Positions 8,277 through 17,465 of a stretch of DNA of 64,000 nt are shown here, piece by piece. Below the pieces are notes generated by a model. That model ran no database searches. It worked only from the letters and a program-made list of their open reading frames with translations, and had not been told where the DNA came from. Origin of the DNA: Deltaproteobacteria bacterium (GTDB lineage: Bacteria; Myxococcota_A; UBA9160; UBA4427); the NCBI GenBank assembly GCA_002719955.1, contig PBFW01000062.1, positions 20,338-84,337 of the forward strand. The letters run 5' to 3'. Within the stretch, counting starts at the first letter, position 1. Every line of letters begins with the position of its first letter. A program made the position numbers and the translations under genes.

Positions 8277-9447
8277 CTAGCCCTTCCCGTCATTTCGCTG
8301 GCTCGCGTCATGAGATCTGAGCGATCCGCCCTGGGCCAGGAGCGTCGCGCGAATGAATGCGTCGAGGTCGCCGTCAAGGACACCCTCGACGTTGCCGATC
8401 TCGGTATCCGTGCGATGGTCCTTCGCGCGCTGTTGCGGATGCAATGTGTACGAGCGGATCTGGCTACCGAACCCGATCTCGCGTTTCTCGCCCGTCAGCT
8501 CCTCGAGCCGCTCCTGCTGGGCACGCCGTTCGAGTTCGAAGAGCTTCGCGCGCATGATCTTCATCGCCGTCGCCCTGTTCTTGTGCTGGGAACGTTCGTT
8601 CTGACACTGGGCGACGATTCCCGTCGGCAGATGCGTGAGACGAACCGCCGAATCGGTCTTGTTCACGTGCTGCCCCCCCGCCCCGCTCGATCGATACGTA
8701 TCGACACGAAGGTCATCCTCGTCGATTTCCACGTCGATCGTGTCATCGATTTCGGGAACCGCCGTCACGCTCGCGAAGGCCGTGTGGCGCCGCGCGTTCG
8801 AATCGAAGGGCGAAATCCGTACTAGGCGGTGGACGCCCTGTTCGGTATTCAAGTATCCGTAGGCGTACTCGCCCTCGATCCGAAGGGTCACACCCCGTAT
8901 CCCCGCCTCCTCCGCGGGTTGGAGATCCAGGATCTCCGTCTTGAAATCGCGCCGCTCGGCCCAACGCAGATACATCCGAAGCAACATCTCCGCCCAATCG
9001 CAGGCATCCGTCCCACCGGCCCCCGAATTGATCGAGAGCAGCGCATTCGATGCGTCGTGCTCGCCGCCTAGCAGCTGCTGGATTTCGGCGTCGGCGAGCA
9101 GCCCGGCGACTTCATCACATTTCTCGAGACCCTCGCGGAGGGTTTCGGCGTCCTCGGCCTCGACCGAGAGTTCCCACAGGACCTCGGCGTCCTCCAGCCC
9201 GCGCTCGACACGATCGTGCAAGCCGAGCTCGGACTCGACGGCGTTCTTCTTGCGACCCACGGCCTGGGCTGCCTCTGGGGCGTCCCACAGGTCGGGCCGA
9301 GCCATCTCGATTTCCAGTTCCTCGAGCTGGGCACGAAGACCGGCTACGTCAAAGACGCCCCCGGAACCCGTCGAAGCGCCTTCGCAAATCCTGGACTCGC
9401 TCACCGAGTTCACTGACGTCGAAACGTGCGTCTTTCTCCCCACTCAT
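8277..9447 (-). CDS. prfB: Peptide chain release factor 2, expressed by programmed +1 frameshift
   Basis: RF2 terminates translation at UGA and UAA. The coding sequence starts at ATG 9447 (MSGEKDARFDVSELGERV), runs 32 codons to CTT, meets an in-frame TGA at 9351-9349, and continues in the +1 frame from GAC at 9350 (DVAGLRAQLEELE) to 8277, giving about 389 residues. The C-terminal frame carries the peptidyl-hydrolase motif SSGAGGQHVN with GGQ, the RF2 codon-recognition region around INSGAGGTDACDWAEML, and VRISPFDSNARRHTAF. The start has an AGAGGAACGAGAGTG leader. Neither frame alone encodes a complete RF2: the upstream frame supplies the N-terminal helix and the downstream frame has no plausible start for it. 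Confidence 0.95.
9348..9362 (-). promoter_or_regulatory. prfB programmed +1 frameshift site
   Basis: Read on the minus strand, the sequence is GGGGG, three bases (CGT), CTT, TGA, C. This matches the conserved RF2 recoding signal: an internal Shine-Dalgarno-like G-run a few bases upstream of CUU UGA C. When RF2 is scarce the ribosome pauses at UGA, tRNA-Leu slips from CUU to UUU and translation continues in the +1 frame. The autoregulatory mechanism is established for RF2; here it is inferred from the motif and from the homology switching frame exactly at this point. Confidence 0.93.
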
Positions 9448-9478
9448 CACTCTCGTTCCTCTCACCCGGCTGCACGCT

Positions 9479-11194
9479 TCAACGCGCCCGCCGGCCCTTC
9501 TCATGCGATTGCGAAAACGTATTCGCGTGTGAGTTCCTCGGCCCGCAACGACGCTCCTCGATCCACGAACGAAGAAGCATTCCGATCGCGACCACCATGC
9601 AGCTCCAAGCGAAGACATCCCCATATCGGGCATAGAATGTGGCCCCGGAATTCTCCGCCGGCATCGCGACGTCCCCGAGCACGATGGCCTCTTCGAACAG
9701 GGAGCTCGCAGAAACGACCCGCCCCCGTCCATCGATGAGGGCAGAAATCCCCGTATTCGCGGCGCGAAGGGTCGGCAAACCGTTTTCCGCCGCGCGTATC
9801 GCCGTCATCGCCAGGAACTGGTGGGGGGCTCCGGTGCGACCGTACCAGGCATCGTTGGTGATCGCGAGCAGTATCCGGGCACCCTGCCCCGCGAATTGCC
9901 GGACCAGATGCGGAAAGAGGAGCTCGTAACAGATCGGAACGCCGACCGAGATTCGGCCGAGGCCCGCACCCGGCGCAACCAGCTCCAGATTCCTCACGGC
10001 AGATCCCGCCGTCACGTCGGTCGAGGAGAGCCCTCGGGCGAGCGACTGGAAGAAATGACCGAGCAGTCCGCGAAGCGGGACGAACTCTCCGAAGGGCACC
10101 AGGTGGGTCTTGTCGTATCGATCCCGCACCTCACCGTCGGGATCGAATTGGAAGGCGCTGTCGAAGAAGGCCGAAAAACGGCGCCCCTCCTCATCGATCG
10201 AGACCCCCATCCCGCCCACGACGAGGGAAACGTCGTAGCGCCTGGCGAGCAGGGCGAGTCGCGAACGCAGCCCGGGATCGTTCTCGATCAATCCCGGCAC
10301 GGCTGTCTCGGGCCAGACGATCCACTCGAGCGCTTCGTCCCCCCCCGCCGCCTCCTCGCTGAGCCGGAGATAGGTCCCGAGAATTCGCGCCCTTCGATCG
10401 GCCTCCCATTTCTCCCCTTGGTCGATATTGCCCTGAATCGCCGCCACCCGAACCCGCCGACGCTCCGGATCCGACGCGTCCTCCGCCATCACCCCGAGGC
10501 CGATCGCGTGCAAAGCGAAGACAAACCCAAGCACGAGAGCCAGCCGACGATAGGCGAGCGCCCCTCTCTCCAGCCAGGCATGCGCGATCGCCAAGCCCAC
10601 CGCAGCGGCCACAAATGAGAGCCCATAAACCCCCGCCCACCGCGTCCAGACCATTAGCGGGAGATCGAGATGAAGCGCATAGCCGAGCGTCGCCCAGGGA
10701 AAGCCACCGAGGAAATGGCCCCTCGTCCAATCGACCGCCACCCAGAGCGCCGCACCGACGGCAATCGCGACCACGGATCGCGAAGAGATCCGCACCCACG
10801 CCCAGGCGAAGAGCGCCATGAAGACCGAAACGAAGAGTGCCGGCACGATCGGTGAGAGCACCCCCAAGATCAAGGGCATGCCGCCGTATTGCACGGTCAC
10901 GACCGTGAACCAGTAGAAGAAGACCGTGTACCCGAAGAGGCTCGCCCAGAACGCGGCGCGGGCCGCGCGACGCGGCGCGAGTCCATCGATCCCGATCACG
11001 AGAGCGGCGGGCGCGAGCCAGACGAAGAAGAACCCGAGATCGACCGACTCGACTCCACCTAGTCCACCCGCAAAGGGAAGTTCATGCGGGAAGGCGAGGA
11101 AGGTGAAAACAGCGTAGAGCACGAGTGCTCCGCGACGTCCCGAAGGCGGTCTCGTCTCGGCCTCGACCGGTGAGCGGATCTCGGAGACGCTCAC
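9479..11194 (-). CDS. lnt: Lnt, apolipoprotein N-acyltransferase
   Basis: An inner-membrane enzyme that adds the third acyl chain to the N-terminal cysteine of lipoproteins, the step before Lol-dependent export. The 571 residues comprise about six N-terminal membrane helices (within 20-235) and a periplasmic nitrilase domain with the catalytic triad Glu296 (WPETAVPG), Lys362 (DKTHLVPFGEF) and Cys422 (VPICYELLFP), then a last helix near 545. It is somewhat longer than E. coli Lnt (512). Its start overlaps the ybeY stop by 4 nt (ATGA), and prfB begins 31 nt after its end, so phoH-ybeY-lnt-prfB-lolCE-lolD may form one transcript. Confidence 0.95.
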   Translation of the reverse strand: MSVSEIRSPVEAETRPPSGRRGALVLYAVFTFLAFPHELPFAGGLGGVESVDLGFFFVWLAPAALVIGIDGLAPRRAARAAFWASLFGYTVFFYWFTVVTVQYGGMPLILGVLSPIVPALFVSVFMALFAWAWVRISSRSVVAIAVGAALWVAVDWTRGHFLGGFPWATLGYALHLDLPLMVWTRWAGVYGLSFVAAAVGLAIAHAWLERGALAYRRLALVLGFVFALHAIGLGVMAEDASDPERRRVRVAAIQGNIDQGEKWEADRRARILGTYLRLSEEAAGGDEALEWIVWPETAVPGLIENDPGLRSRLALLARRYDVSLVVGGMGVSIDEEGRRFSAFFDSAFQFDPDGEVRDRYDKTHLVPFGEFVPLRGLLGHFFQSLARGLSSTDVTAGSAVRNLELVAPGAGLGRISVGVPICYELLFPHLVRQFAGQGARILLAITNDAWYGRTGAPHQFLAMTAIRAAENGLPTLRAANTGISALIDGRGRVVSASSLFEEAIVLGDVAMPAENSGATFYARYGDVFAWSCMVVAIGMLLRSWIEERRCGPRNSHANTFSQSHEKGRRAR

Positions 11195-11634
11195 GAATCC
11201 AGCGCCCGATAGAGACGTCTTTCTTCCGCAGCCATCGCATTTGCCTCCTCGTCATCGACGTGATCGTGGCCGATCAGATGGAGCACGCCATGAATCAGGA
11301 GCTTCGCCACGCGATCATCGAGTCCGCGGTGGAGTTCGGTCGCCTGGCGCGCAGCGGTCTCCACGCTGATGACGACATCGCCTAGCATCCCGGAACGATG
11401 ATCGGAAAATTCCCCTTCCATGAGCGAGAACGAGAGCACGTCCGTCGAGCGCGGCTGGGCACGCCACTGACCATTCAGTTCCGCAATCCCACGATCATCC
11501 ACGAGCGCGATGGAGAGTTCCGACCGACCCTGGCCGATCGCACAAAGCACTGCCTTTGCGCGCCGGTGCAGCCGATCTACGTCGACCTTGGATCCCCGGA
11601 TCGCTTCGGGCGGCCCGGAAATCATCACGCTCAT
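11191..11634 (-). CDS. ybeY: YbeY, endoribonuclease for rRNA maturation
   Basis: A 147-residue metal-dependent endoribonuclease involved in 16S rRNA 3'-end maturation and ribosome quality control. The zinc-binding motif HGVLHLIGHDH is intact (His115, His119, His125), and the upstream STDVLSFS segment and GDVVIS strand are family hallmarks. Both ends overlap neighbours by 4 nt (phoH upstream, lnt downstream). The phoH-ybeY-lnt order is widely conserved. Confidence 0.95.
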   Translation of the reverse strand: MSVMISGPPEAIRGSKVDVDRLHRRAKAVLCAIGQGRSELSIALVDDRGIAELNGQWRAQPRSTDVLSFSLMEGEFSDHRSGMLGDVVISVETAARQATELHRGLDDRVAKLLIHGVLHLIGHDHVDDEEANAMAAEERRLYRALDS

Positions 11635-12755
11635 TCGTCGCCCTCGGACGCTCCGCCCGGCTTCGTCGGCCGTGTCGGGGAGGTATCGGATCTGGGATCA
11701 GCGGCCTGCTTCTCGTTCGCTTCTCCCCTCCCCGCTCGATCGTATGCTTCGATGATCGACTGGACGAGCGGGTGACGCACGACGTCCCGTGGCTCAAATC
11801 GCATGAACCCGATTCCGCGCACTCCCCCGAGAATCCGCGTCGTCTCGACAAGACCACTCCGGGTTCCAGGAGGCAAGTCGACCTGGGTCACGTCGCCCGT
11901 GATCACGGCCTTCGAGTTTTCCCCGAGACGCGTCAGAAACATCTTCATCTGCTCGTCGGTCGTGTTCTGGGCTTCGTCAAGGATCACGAATGAATCGTTC
12001 AAGGTCCGCCCGCGCATGAATGCGAGCGGTGCGACCTCGATCGTCCCCCGCTCGATCAGCCGCTCTGCCTTTTCCATATCCATCATGTCGCGGAGCGCGT
12101 CGTAAAGCGGCCGCATATAGGGATCGACCTTCTCCGCGAGGTCCCCCGGCAGGAAGCCGAGTCGTTCCCCCGCCTCGACCGCTGGGCGGGTCAGAATGAT
12201 GCGTGAAACCTCTTTTCGGTGCAGCGAAGCAACGGCCATGGCCATCGCGAGATAGGTCTTGCCCGTCCCCGCCGGCCCGATCGCGATCGCTACGTCGTGT
12301 TTCCGGATCACATCGACATAACGTCGCTGTGCCAGGTTCTTCGCTCGGATGACGCGGCGCGAACCGCGACTGAGAATATTCTCATAAACGTCGCTCAGCT
12401 GAACGTCGGGTTCACTGCTCAACATCCGAATCGCGTGACGGATATCGGCATTCCGCACCGACTGACCGCGCTGGAGGAGTGCGTAGAGCTCCTCGAGAAC
12501 GCGACGGGTCAGCGCCACCCTCTTCGACTCACCCTCGAAACGAAGCGCGTTGCCACGCGCATGGATCCGCACTCCAATCGAACGCTCAAGCAGGCGGAGC
12601 GTCTGCTCGGCCTCTCCATAGAGCGCCACGGCCAGCGCATTGTCGTCGAATATCAGGTCATCCCCGATCTCTTCGCCACCAACCTCAGCGTCGATCTCAT
12701 CTTCGTGGTCATCTCGTTCGCGGGTCAGAGCGGGCTCCTTGCGCAGAATGCTCAA
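11631..12755 (-). CDS. ybeZ: PhoH family protein (YbeZ), predicted RNA-associated ATPase
   Basis: The 374-residue protein has an N-terminal KH-like region (about 35-115), then the PhoH ATPase domain with Walker A GPAGTGKT (160-167), the TRPAVEAGERLGFLPGDL signature, Walker B VILDEAQN (257-264) and FLTRLGENSKAVITGD. PhoH/YbeZ works with YbeY and is thought to be an RNA helicase or ribosome-associated factor. The tail from about 340 is low complexity (DPRSDTSPTRPTKPG). It is the likely first gene of the phoH-ybeY-lnt series. Confidence 0.93.
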   Translation of the reverse strand: MSILRKEPALTRERDDHEDEIDAEVGGEEIGDDLIFDDNALAVALYGEAEQTLRLLERSIGVRIHARGNALRFEGESKRVALTRRVLEELYALLQRGQSVRNADIRHAIRMLSSEPDVQLSDVYENILSRGSRRVIRAKNLAQRRYVDVIRKHDVAIAIGPAGTGKTYLAMAMAVASLHRKEVSRIILTRPAVEAGERLGFLPGDLAEKVDPYMRPLYDALRDMMDMEKAERLIERGTIEVAPLAFMRGRTLNDSFVILDEAQNTTDEQMKMFLTRLGENSKAVITGDVTQVDLPPGTRSGLVETTRILGGVRGIGFMRFEPRDVVRHPLVQSIIEAYDRAGRGEANEKQAADPRSDTSPTRPTKPGGASEGDE

Positions 12756-12850
12756 CCATCCGGAGCGGTTCCCTTCAAGGGATCCAGCCCCCCCGCGACC
12801 GGGGAACGACCTTCATCTCCATCGGAAAAGCACTCCGGGATTGCGCTGCG

Positions 12851-13981
12851 TCAGTCGATGGGCGCGAGCAGAACGACTTCGTCGTCCCGGACGACGTAAT
12901 AATAGTCAGCGAGTCGCGATGGCGTCAACGAATCGAGCCAACCGGCCTCCTCGCCCAGAAGATCCTGGAGCTGCTCCGGGTAGCGACCCGTCTGGAAGAA
13001 ATGCACCTCGAGTTGCTTCCGGACCAGCTCGGCCTCGTAGCGGCTCCCAAAGTGATCGATCGAACGAACCGGGATCGCCGAACCCGTCAATCCACCCGTG
13101 CCATCGGCCCTTTCGAGAGCCGTGTGTCCGAAGAAACCGAGGACCAAGATCGGCAGCCCGGTCACCAACGCGGCCCGAATCATCGGAAAGATCGGCGCTC
13201 GGGCCGTCCTGGGCCTTCCCCGCTTCAAACGCAGCCTGGACGGAGCCGCTGCCACATCGATCACTCCAGCCTGGCGGAGCTCGGCCAGGGCGCGCGTCGC
13301 CTCGAAGGTCCCGATGCGAGAGAGACCGATGATCCGCCGAACGTTCATTCGTCCGTCGACCAGCTGCAACACCCGATCCGCGTGGGCCAGACGGCGCTCG
13401 GCGCCAGTCTTGGTCACCGCACGGACGACCGCGAGATGGCCGACACGCCGAAAGATCGTCTCCTCGGAGGGAACGATGCCGGCGAAGGTCTGCCACTCGT
13501 CGAGCATCCGCAGGCCATCCATCAGGATCTGTTCGGCACCGAGCAGGTTCTCGGGCTTCGTATCATGGACCACCTGCTCGGCCGTGAAGTCGAAGTCGCC
13601 GTTCTTGCGGCGCATCACGTCGAAAACCGTCTCCCTCGTGAGCAAATGCTGCACCTCAGCCAGGGTATCGGCTTCGATCAGACCGGCGGCGAAGAGCAGA
13701 TCCGGCAGCGGTCGCGCGGAGCGTTCGCTCTCGAGCTGGAGGTCATCGAGTTGCTCGCGGGTCAGATACCCCGCGCGGACGAGTTGGGGTCCAAGCGGTT
13801 CGCACTCAGCGTTCGAACCCACCGGCCCACCGCGCACGACACCCCCTTCGTCGAAGCTGAGGAAAATCGAATCGTCATCGCCAGCGACGATGAGGGTCCC
13901 GGTCTTTCTCTGCTGGCCGATCAGCTGGAATATCTCTGCGATTCCGAAATCTCTCAGATTGCCGTGCAACGCAACGGACAT
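12851..13981 (-). CDS. DUF4388 (PATAN) domain protein with one membrane helix
   Basis: The 376-residue protein opens with SVALHGNLRDFGIAEIFQLIGQ, the DUF4388 (PATAN) domain motif, extending to about residue 165 (FDFTAEQ). A second conserved region around 170-250 contains a winged-helix-like ATRALAELRQAGVIDV segment, a hydrophobic stretch at about 272-285 could be a membrane helix, and a C-terminal domain (LEVHFFQTGRYPEQLQDLL) resembles the end of pilin-like or PilZ-associated proteins. PATAN proteins are linked to two-component and motility regulation in Myxococcota and cyanobacteria. The specific role is unknown. It lies 10 nt after the TPR/zinc-ribbon gene, so the two are probably cotranscribed. 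Confidence 0.82.
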   Translation of the reverse strand: MSVALHGNLRDFGIAEIFQLIGQQRKTGTLIVAGDDDSIFLSFDEGGVVRGGPVGSNAECEPLGPQLVRAGYLTREQLDDLQLESERSARPLPDLLFAAGLIEADTLAEVQHLLTRETVFDVMRRKNGDFDFTAEQVVHDTKPENLLGAEQILMDGLRMLDEWQTFAGIVPSEETIFRRVGHLAVVRAVTKTGAERRLAHADRVLQLVDGRMNVRRIIGLSRIGTFEATRALAELRQAGVIDVAAAPSRLRLKRGRPRTARAPIFPMIRAALVTGLPILVLGFFGHTALERADGTGGLTGSAIPVRSIDHFGSRYEAELVRKQLEVHFFQTGRYPEQLQDLLGEEAGWLDSLTPSRLADYYYVVRDDEVVLLAPID

Positions 13982-13991
13982 GATCTTCTCC

Positions 13992-15908
13992 CTAACGACT
14001 CTTGCGCTCGATGAGGCTGATCACGACCACCCCGACATACGCGAGCGCAGCGAAGACACCGAGAAACGCGAAGCTCAGGAGCGCGGCATTCCCCATCAAC
14101 ATCGGATCCGCAAACACGCCCGAAGGCCAAACCGCCCAGGCCGCCACCCAACTGAAAAGAAGCAACCCGAACATCGCCAGATCGGGTCGCCGCGCGGCAA
14201 AACCGGCCATCCCGGGAATCAGGAGCGACAGGACGAGCCAGATTCGGTCCAATCGGGTTTCGCGAACGGAGAGCGCCTGCAGGCGCGCCAGCCGAAGTGA
14301 GCGATCCGTCGACTCCGGGTTCTGAAAGAGATGGTGGCAATCCTCACAGATCTCATCGCTCCACACCGTCTCTTCGCATCGCGTGCAGATCCGATGACCG
14401 CAGCGATCACAGCGACTGGCATGATCCCAACGATCCGCAAAGAGCATCGAGAAGAGGGCGACCAGCGCAAAGGCACCCGCCGTAATGGACCACGTCTCGC
14501 CCAGACGCCCGGGGGCGAGCGCCGCGATCGCGCCCGACGGGGTCTTCTGCGAGAGTGCGAGCGTGAGCAGGCGACCCCGTAGCAGCGCGATCGGGAAACC
14601 GAGGTCGGCGACGAGATCCGGGTCAGCCAGGTTCGAGAGCACGGCCACCTCGCGGCCACCGAAGCGCTGGGCGCGCACGAGCGTCGTTTCGTATTCATCC
14701 ATCCGAAATGCACTCGCGTACGCCTGGCTGAGATCGAAGAGCAGGGTCGGTGAACTCACCTCGGCCGCAGCCCGCTCGTAGAACTCGATGGCGACGTCGG
14801 TATTGCCCCGCCGCTTCTCGATATTTCCGAGATTGGTCAGGGCCACCGCATCGTTCGGATAGCGAGCGATCACGGAGCTCAACCGCTCACGCGAGATTTC
14901 GTCGAGACCGTAGCGCCGTGCGTGATAGGCCAGCGCGTGCGCGGCAGCTAGATCATCATCAAAGGCCGCCTCGAGCCGCTCGACGTCCGCCGCGGTCTCG
15001 CTCCCCGCCAGGACCGACATCACGCTGCGCGCGATCGGATCCCGATCGAGAAGATGAGTCGCGACCGAGGCGAGCTGTGCGAGGGGATGAAGTCCGATGA
15101 CCAGCAGGACCGCGGCCATGACCAGGGCGTTGCGCTGCCGGGATTTTCCGTAGATGAAGCCAAGGGCGAAGAGCGCGAGCACGAGGCCGAGCACACCTTC
15201 GCCGAGGAGCAATGGCGAGAGGACGAGGGCCGCAACCGCCGCGAAACGCGCGAACGTGGGCATCCTTCCGCTCAGGAGATCGCCCAGATCATGGGCGGCG
15301 TGGGAGAAGACCTGGATCGCCGCGAGCAGGACGAAGCCGATCGACGCGGACAGCACCACCACGAGCAGCAGCAAGGCCAGATTCTCGAGCAGCCAGAGTT
15401 GCACGCCCAGGTTGAAGCCCGCCGCCCAGAAAGCGGCTCCGAGGGCCCCGATCGCCGCGCCCGTATCGCCGCCGCGCAAGAGGGCGAGGGCATGGTCGAT
15501 CTGATTGCTGGGCAGGCCGGGAGCTAGATCCCGAGCGAGCGCGGTGGCATGGCGCGCGGAATCCGCTTCGCTCACCTCGGCGGCGATCACGGCCGCGGGC
15601 GCCGACAGATTTCCAAGACCGAATTCGAGACGCGCACGCAGAAGGGCAGCGGCGCGTGGGTGGGCCATCGCCGGCTCGGTCTGCCACGCCTCCGCCACGC
15701 GCCCGCGCGCCACCTGGGCGGATTTCGCGACCGCGGGCCCCTCCTCGGTAAGCCACGGATCGTTGATCGGATCGACGTCGACCGCGACCACGGAAACATC
15801 CGCGATGGTTTCCGGCCGAACCACCTCCTGGGACGAAGCCGAAAAGGCCGCGAGAAGGGCGATGAGTCGGAAAATCGAATATGCAAACGACCGGCGACAG
15901 GCCAACCG
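13992..15908 (-). CDS. TPR-repeat membrane protein with C-terminal zinc ribbon
   Basis: The start is placed at TTG 15908 because AAGGAG sits 6 nt upstream and a signal-anchor-like segment (FRLIALLAAFSAS) follows. The 638-residue protein has a periplasm-facing N-terminal helical region, a cluster of membrane helices in the middle (around GVQLWLLENLALLLLVVV), TPR-like helices (VALTNLGNIEKRRGNTDVA), another membrane segment, a zinc-ribbon-like stretch CDRCGHRICTRCEE with later CEDC, and three further hydrophobic segments at the C-terminus. Such multi-domain TPR/zinc proteins are common in delta-proteobacteria and their function is not established. It is divergent from rpsT. Confidence 0.8.
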   Translation of the reverse strand, partial: RLACRRSFAYSIFRLIALLAAFSASSQEVVRPETIADVSVVAVDVDPINDPWLTEEGPAVAKSAQVARGRVAEAWQTEPAMAHPRAAALLRARLEFGLGNLSAPAAVIAAEVSEADSARHATALARDLAPGLPSNQIDHALALLRGGDTGAAIGALGAAFWAAGFNLGVQLWLLENLALLLLVVVLSASIGFVLLAAIQVFSHAAHDLGDLLSGRMPTFARFAAVAALVLSPLLLGEGVLGLVLALFALGFIYGKSRQRNALVMAAVLLVIGLHPLAQLASVATHLLDRDPIARSVMSVLAGSETAADVERLEAAFDDDLAAAHALAYHARRYGLDEISRERLSSVIARYPNDAVALTNLGNIEKRRGNTDVAIEFYERAAAEVSSPTLLFDLSQAYASAFRMDEYETTLVRAQRFGGREVAVLSNLADPDLVADLGFPIALLRGRLLTLALSQKTPSGAIAALAPGRLGETWSITAGAFALVALFSMLFADRWDHASRCDRCGHRICTRCEETVWSDEICEDCHHLFQNPESTDRSLRLARLQALSVRETRLDRIWLVLSLLIPGMAGFAARRPDLAMFGLLLFSWVAAWAVWPSGVFADPMLMGNAALLSFAFLGVFAALAYVGVVVISLIERKSR

Positions 15909-16019
15909 AAGCTCCTTCACAGCAGATGGATTCGGTCTTGAATATCGGCTGATCGGGAGTCGTCCTGAAGAAATCCCCGTGGGGTAGGCCGATTGGCTGG
16001 CCCCTTCCCCATCGCGCTC

Positions 16020-16048
16020 TCGACGTTCTGGCGATCGCCCACTATGAT
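16020..16048 (+). promoter_or_regulatory. Candidate sigma-70 promoter of rpsT
   Basis: A strong -10 hexamer TATGAT (16043-16048) lies 17 bases after TCGACG (16020-16025, 4 of 6 matches to TTGACA). Transcription would begin near 16055, leaving a leader of about 23 nt before the rpsT start. The match is by inspection only. Confidence 0.55.
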
Positions 16049-16077
16049 GCCGCGCCCACAAGCAAGGAGAGGCCGCC

Positions 16078-16350
16078 TTGGCCAACCACAAATCCGCCCT
16101 CAAGCGAATCCGTCAGTCCGAAACCCGCCGCAAGCGCAACCAGCATATCCGTACCCAGATGCGGACGATGGTGAAGCGCTGTCGCGATGCGCTGGACGCG
16201 GGCGACGCCGCAACGGCCTCGGAGGCCTTCAAGGTCGCCGAACGAGAGATTCGTCGCGCCGCCACCAAGGGCATCATCCCGAAAACGCGCGCCGACCGCA
16301 GCGTCGGACGACTCGCCCGAGCGCTCAACTCCGTCATCAGCGCTTCCTAG
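16078..16350 (+). CDS. rpsT: 30S ribosomal protein S20
   Basis: A 90-residue basic protein that binds 16S rRNA early in 30S assembly. The N-terminus ANHKSALKRIRQSETRRKRN is the S20 signature. The start codon is TTG, preceded by AAGGAGAGG. E. coli rpsT also starts with UUG, which there is linked to autoregulation by excess S20, so the same control is plausible here. It is convergent with holA and divergent from the TPR/zinc-ribbon gene; its neighbourhood with holA and lptE is common. Confidence 0.97.
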   Translation: MANHKSALKRIRQSETRRKRNQHIRTQMRTMVKRCRDALDAGDAATASEAFKVAEREIRRAATKGIIPKTRADRSVGRLARALNSVISAS

Positions 16351-16484
16351 GCCAGCGGACGAGAGAGTACCACCGACGTTTGTCGCCGGGCTCGCCCGCA
16401 ACGAGCCAGCGCCTTGAAAAGGGCATGACCCCGGGCCCTCAGCTCAAGCTAGACCGGCGCGGGCCCGAGCAGCACGCGAGAGGA

Positions 16485-17465
16485 TCAGCTCGCGAGCCCC
16501 AGGACGAGCTGTTCCAGGGCGCGTTCAGAGCGCATGACGCTCCCCCCTTTGAGTTCGACATCCGCCCGGTGGATCGCGCGAAGGCAGGTGACGAGCCGTC
16601 GCGCCGGATATCGGCGCGCCTGCGTCTCGAGCTTGCGCACGACGAAGGGAGGACCGGCGACCGACTCCCCGTGACCGACCCTCAGCAATCGCCGAAAATG
16701 AGACGCGAGTGCGCCGAGGATCGCGGGCGGCGCTGCGCCCTGAGCCAGTAGACGCGACAGGATGTGGACCGCATTCGCGACCCGTCCCTGCCCGATCGCG
16801 TCGGTGAGATCCCAGATCGGTTCTTCCGCCACTGCCGATACGACCATCGCGACGTGCTTGCGCGTCACCGTTTCGCCCGGCCCCGCCAGCAGAGCCGCCT
16901 TCTCGATCTCCTGTCGCAACATCAGAAGCTGCGGTCCAATCCGGTCCACCAACAGCGCCGCGGCTTCGGATTCGAGGTCGATCCCCTGGCGAATCGCTTC
17001 CTGTGCCAAAAATCCGGCCAACTCCCGAGTCTTCTTCGGAGCATCGCACTCGACGAGCGCCGCCGGATCGCGAAAGCCCTTCACCCACTTGTTCCGTTTG
17101 TCGACCTTCGCGGAGATGAGTACGAGCACGCTGGCCGTCGTGGCATCGACGCGCGACAGCCAGGACTCGATCACACTCCCCCAGCTCGCGTCGAGCTTGG
17201 CGCCACGCCCCTCGGTCTCGCGCAACACGACCAGGCGTCGCTCGGCCATGATCGGCAAATGATCGAGTGCTTCTTCGAGCCGGCCCGGGGTGACCCTGCC
17301 AACCTCGAGACGGTCCACGTTGAAATCGCGAGGGCCACCGGCGAGCACGGCGGTTTCGATCGCTGCGAGGGCGTCATCGCGGAGGAGTGCCTCCGCACCC
17401 GCCAATAAATAAGCCGGCCGGACCTTTCCCTCGGCCAGCTCGGCCAGGATCGCAGCGACATTCAT
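16485..17465 (-). CDS. holA: DNA polymerase III subunit delta
   Basis: A 326-residue clamp-loader subunit that opens the beta clamp. It shows family features: the N-terminal RPAYLLAGAEALLRDDAL, the middle DAPKKTRELAGFLAQEA and the C-terminal helical collar with RRLLRVGHGESV and IHRADVELKGGSVMRSERALEQLVL. It normally lacks a functional Walker A and none is seen. Its start overlaps the lptE stop by 4 nt, giving the common lptE-holA pair. Confidence 0.93.
   Translation of the reverse strand: MNVAAILAELAEGKVRPAYLLAGAEALLRDDALAAIETAVLAGGPRDFNVDRLEVGRVTPGRLEEALDHLPIMAERRLVVLRETEGRGAKLDASWGSVIESWLSRVDATTASVLVLISAKVDKRNKWVKGFRDPAALVECDAPKKTRELAGFLAQEAIRQGIDLESEAAALLVDRIGPQLLMLRQEIEKAALLAGPGETVTRKHVAMVVSAVAEEPIWDLTDAIGQGRVANAVHILSRLLAQGAAPPAILGALASHFRRLLRVGHGESVAGPPFVVRKLETQARRYPARRLVTCLRAIHRADVELKGGSVMRSERALEQLVLGLAS

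Noticed and set aside
6172..8280. 702-codon open frame on the plus strand opposite lolD and lolC/E
   Set aside because: Its translation is rich in Arg, Asp and His without any domain and lies antisense to strongly recognisable genes; long antisense frames are expected at this GC content.
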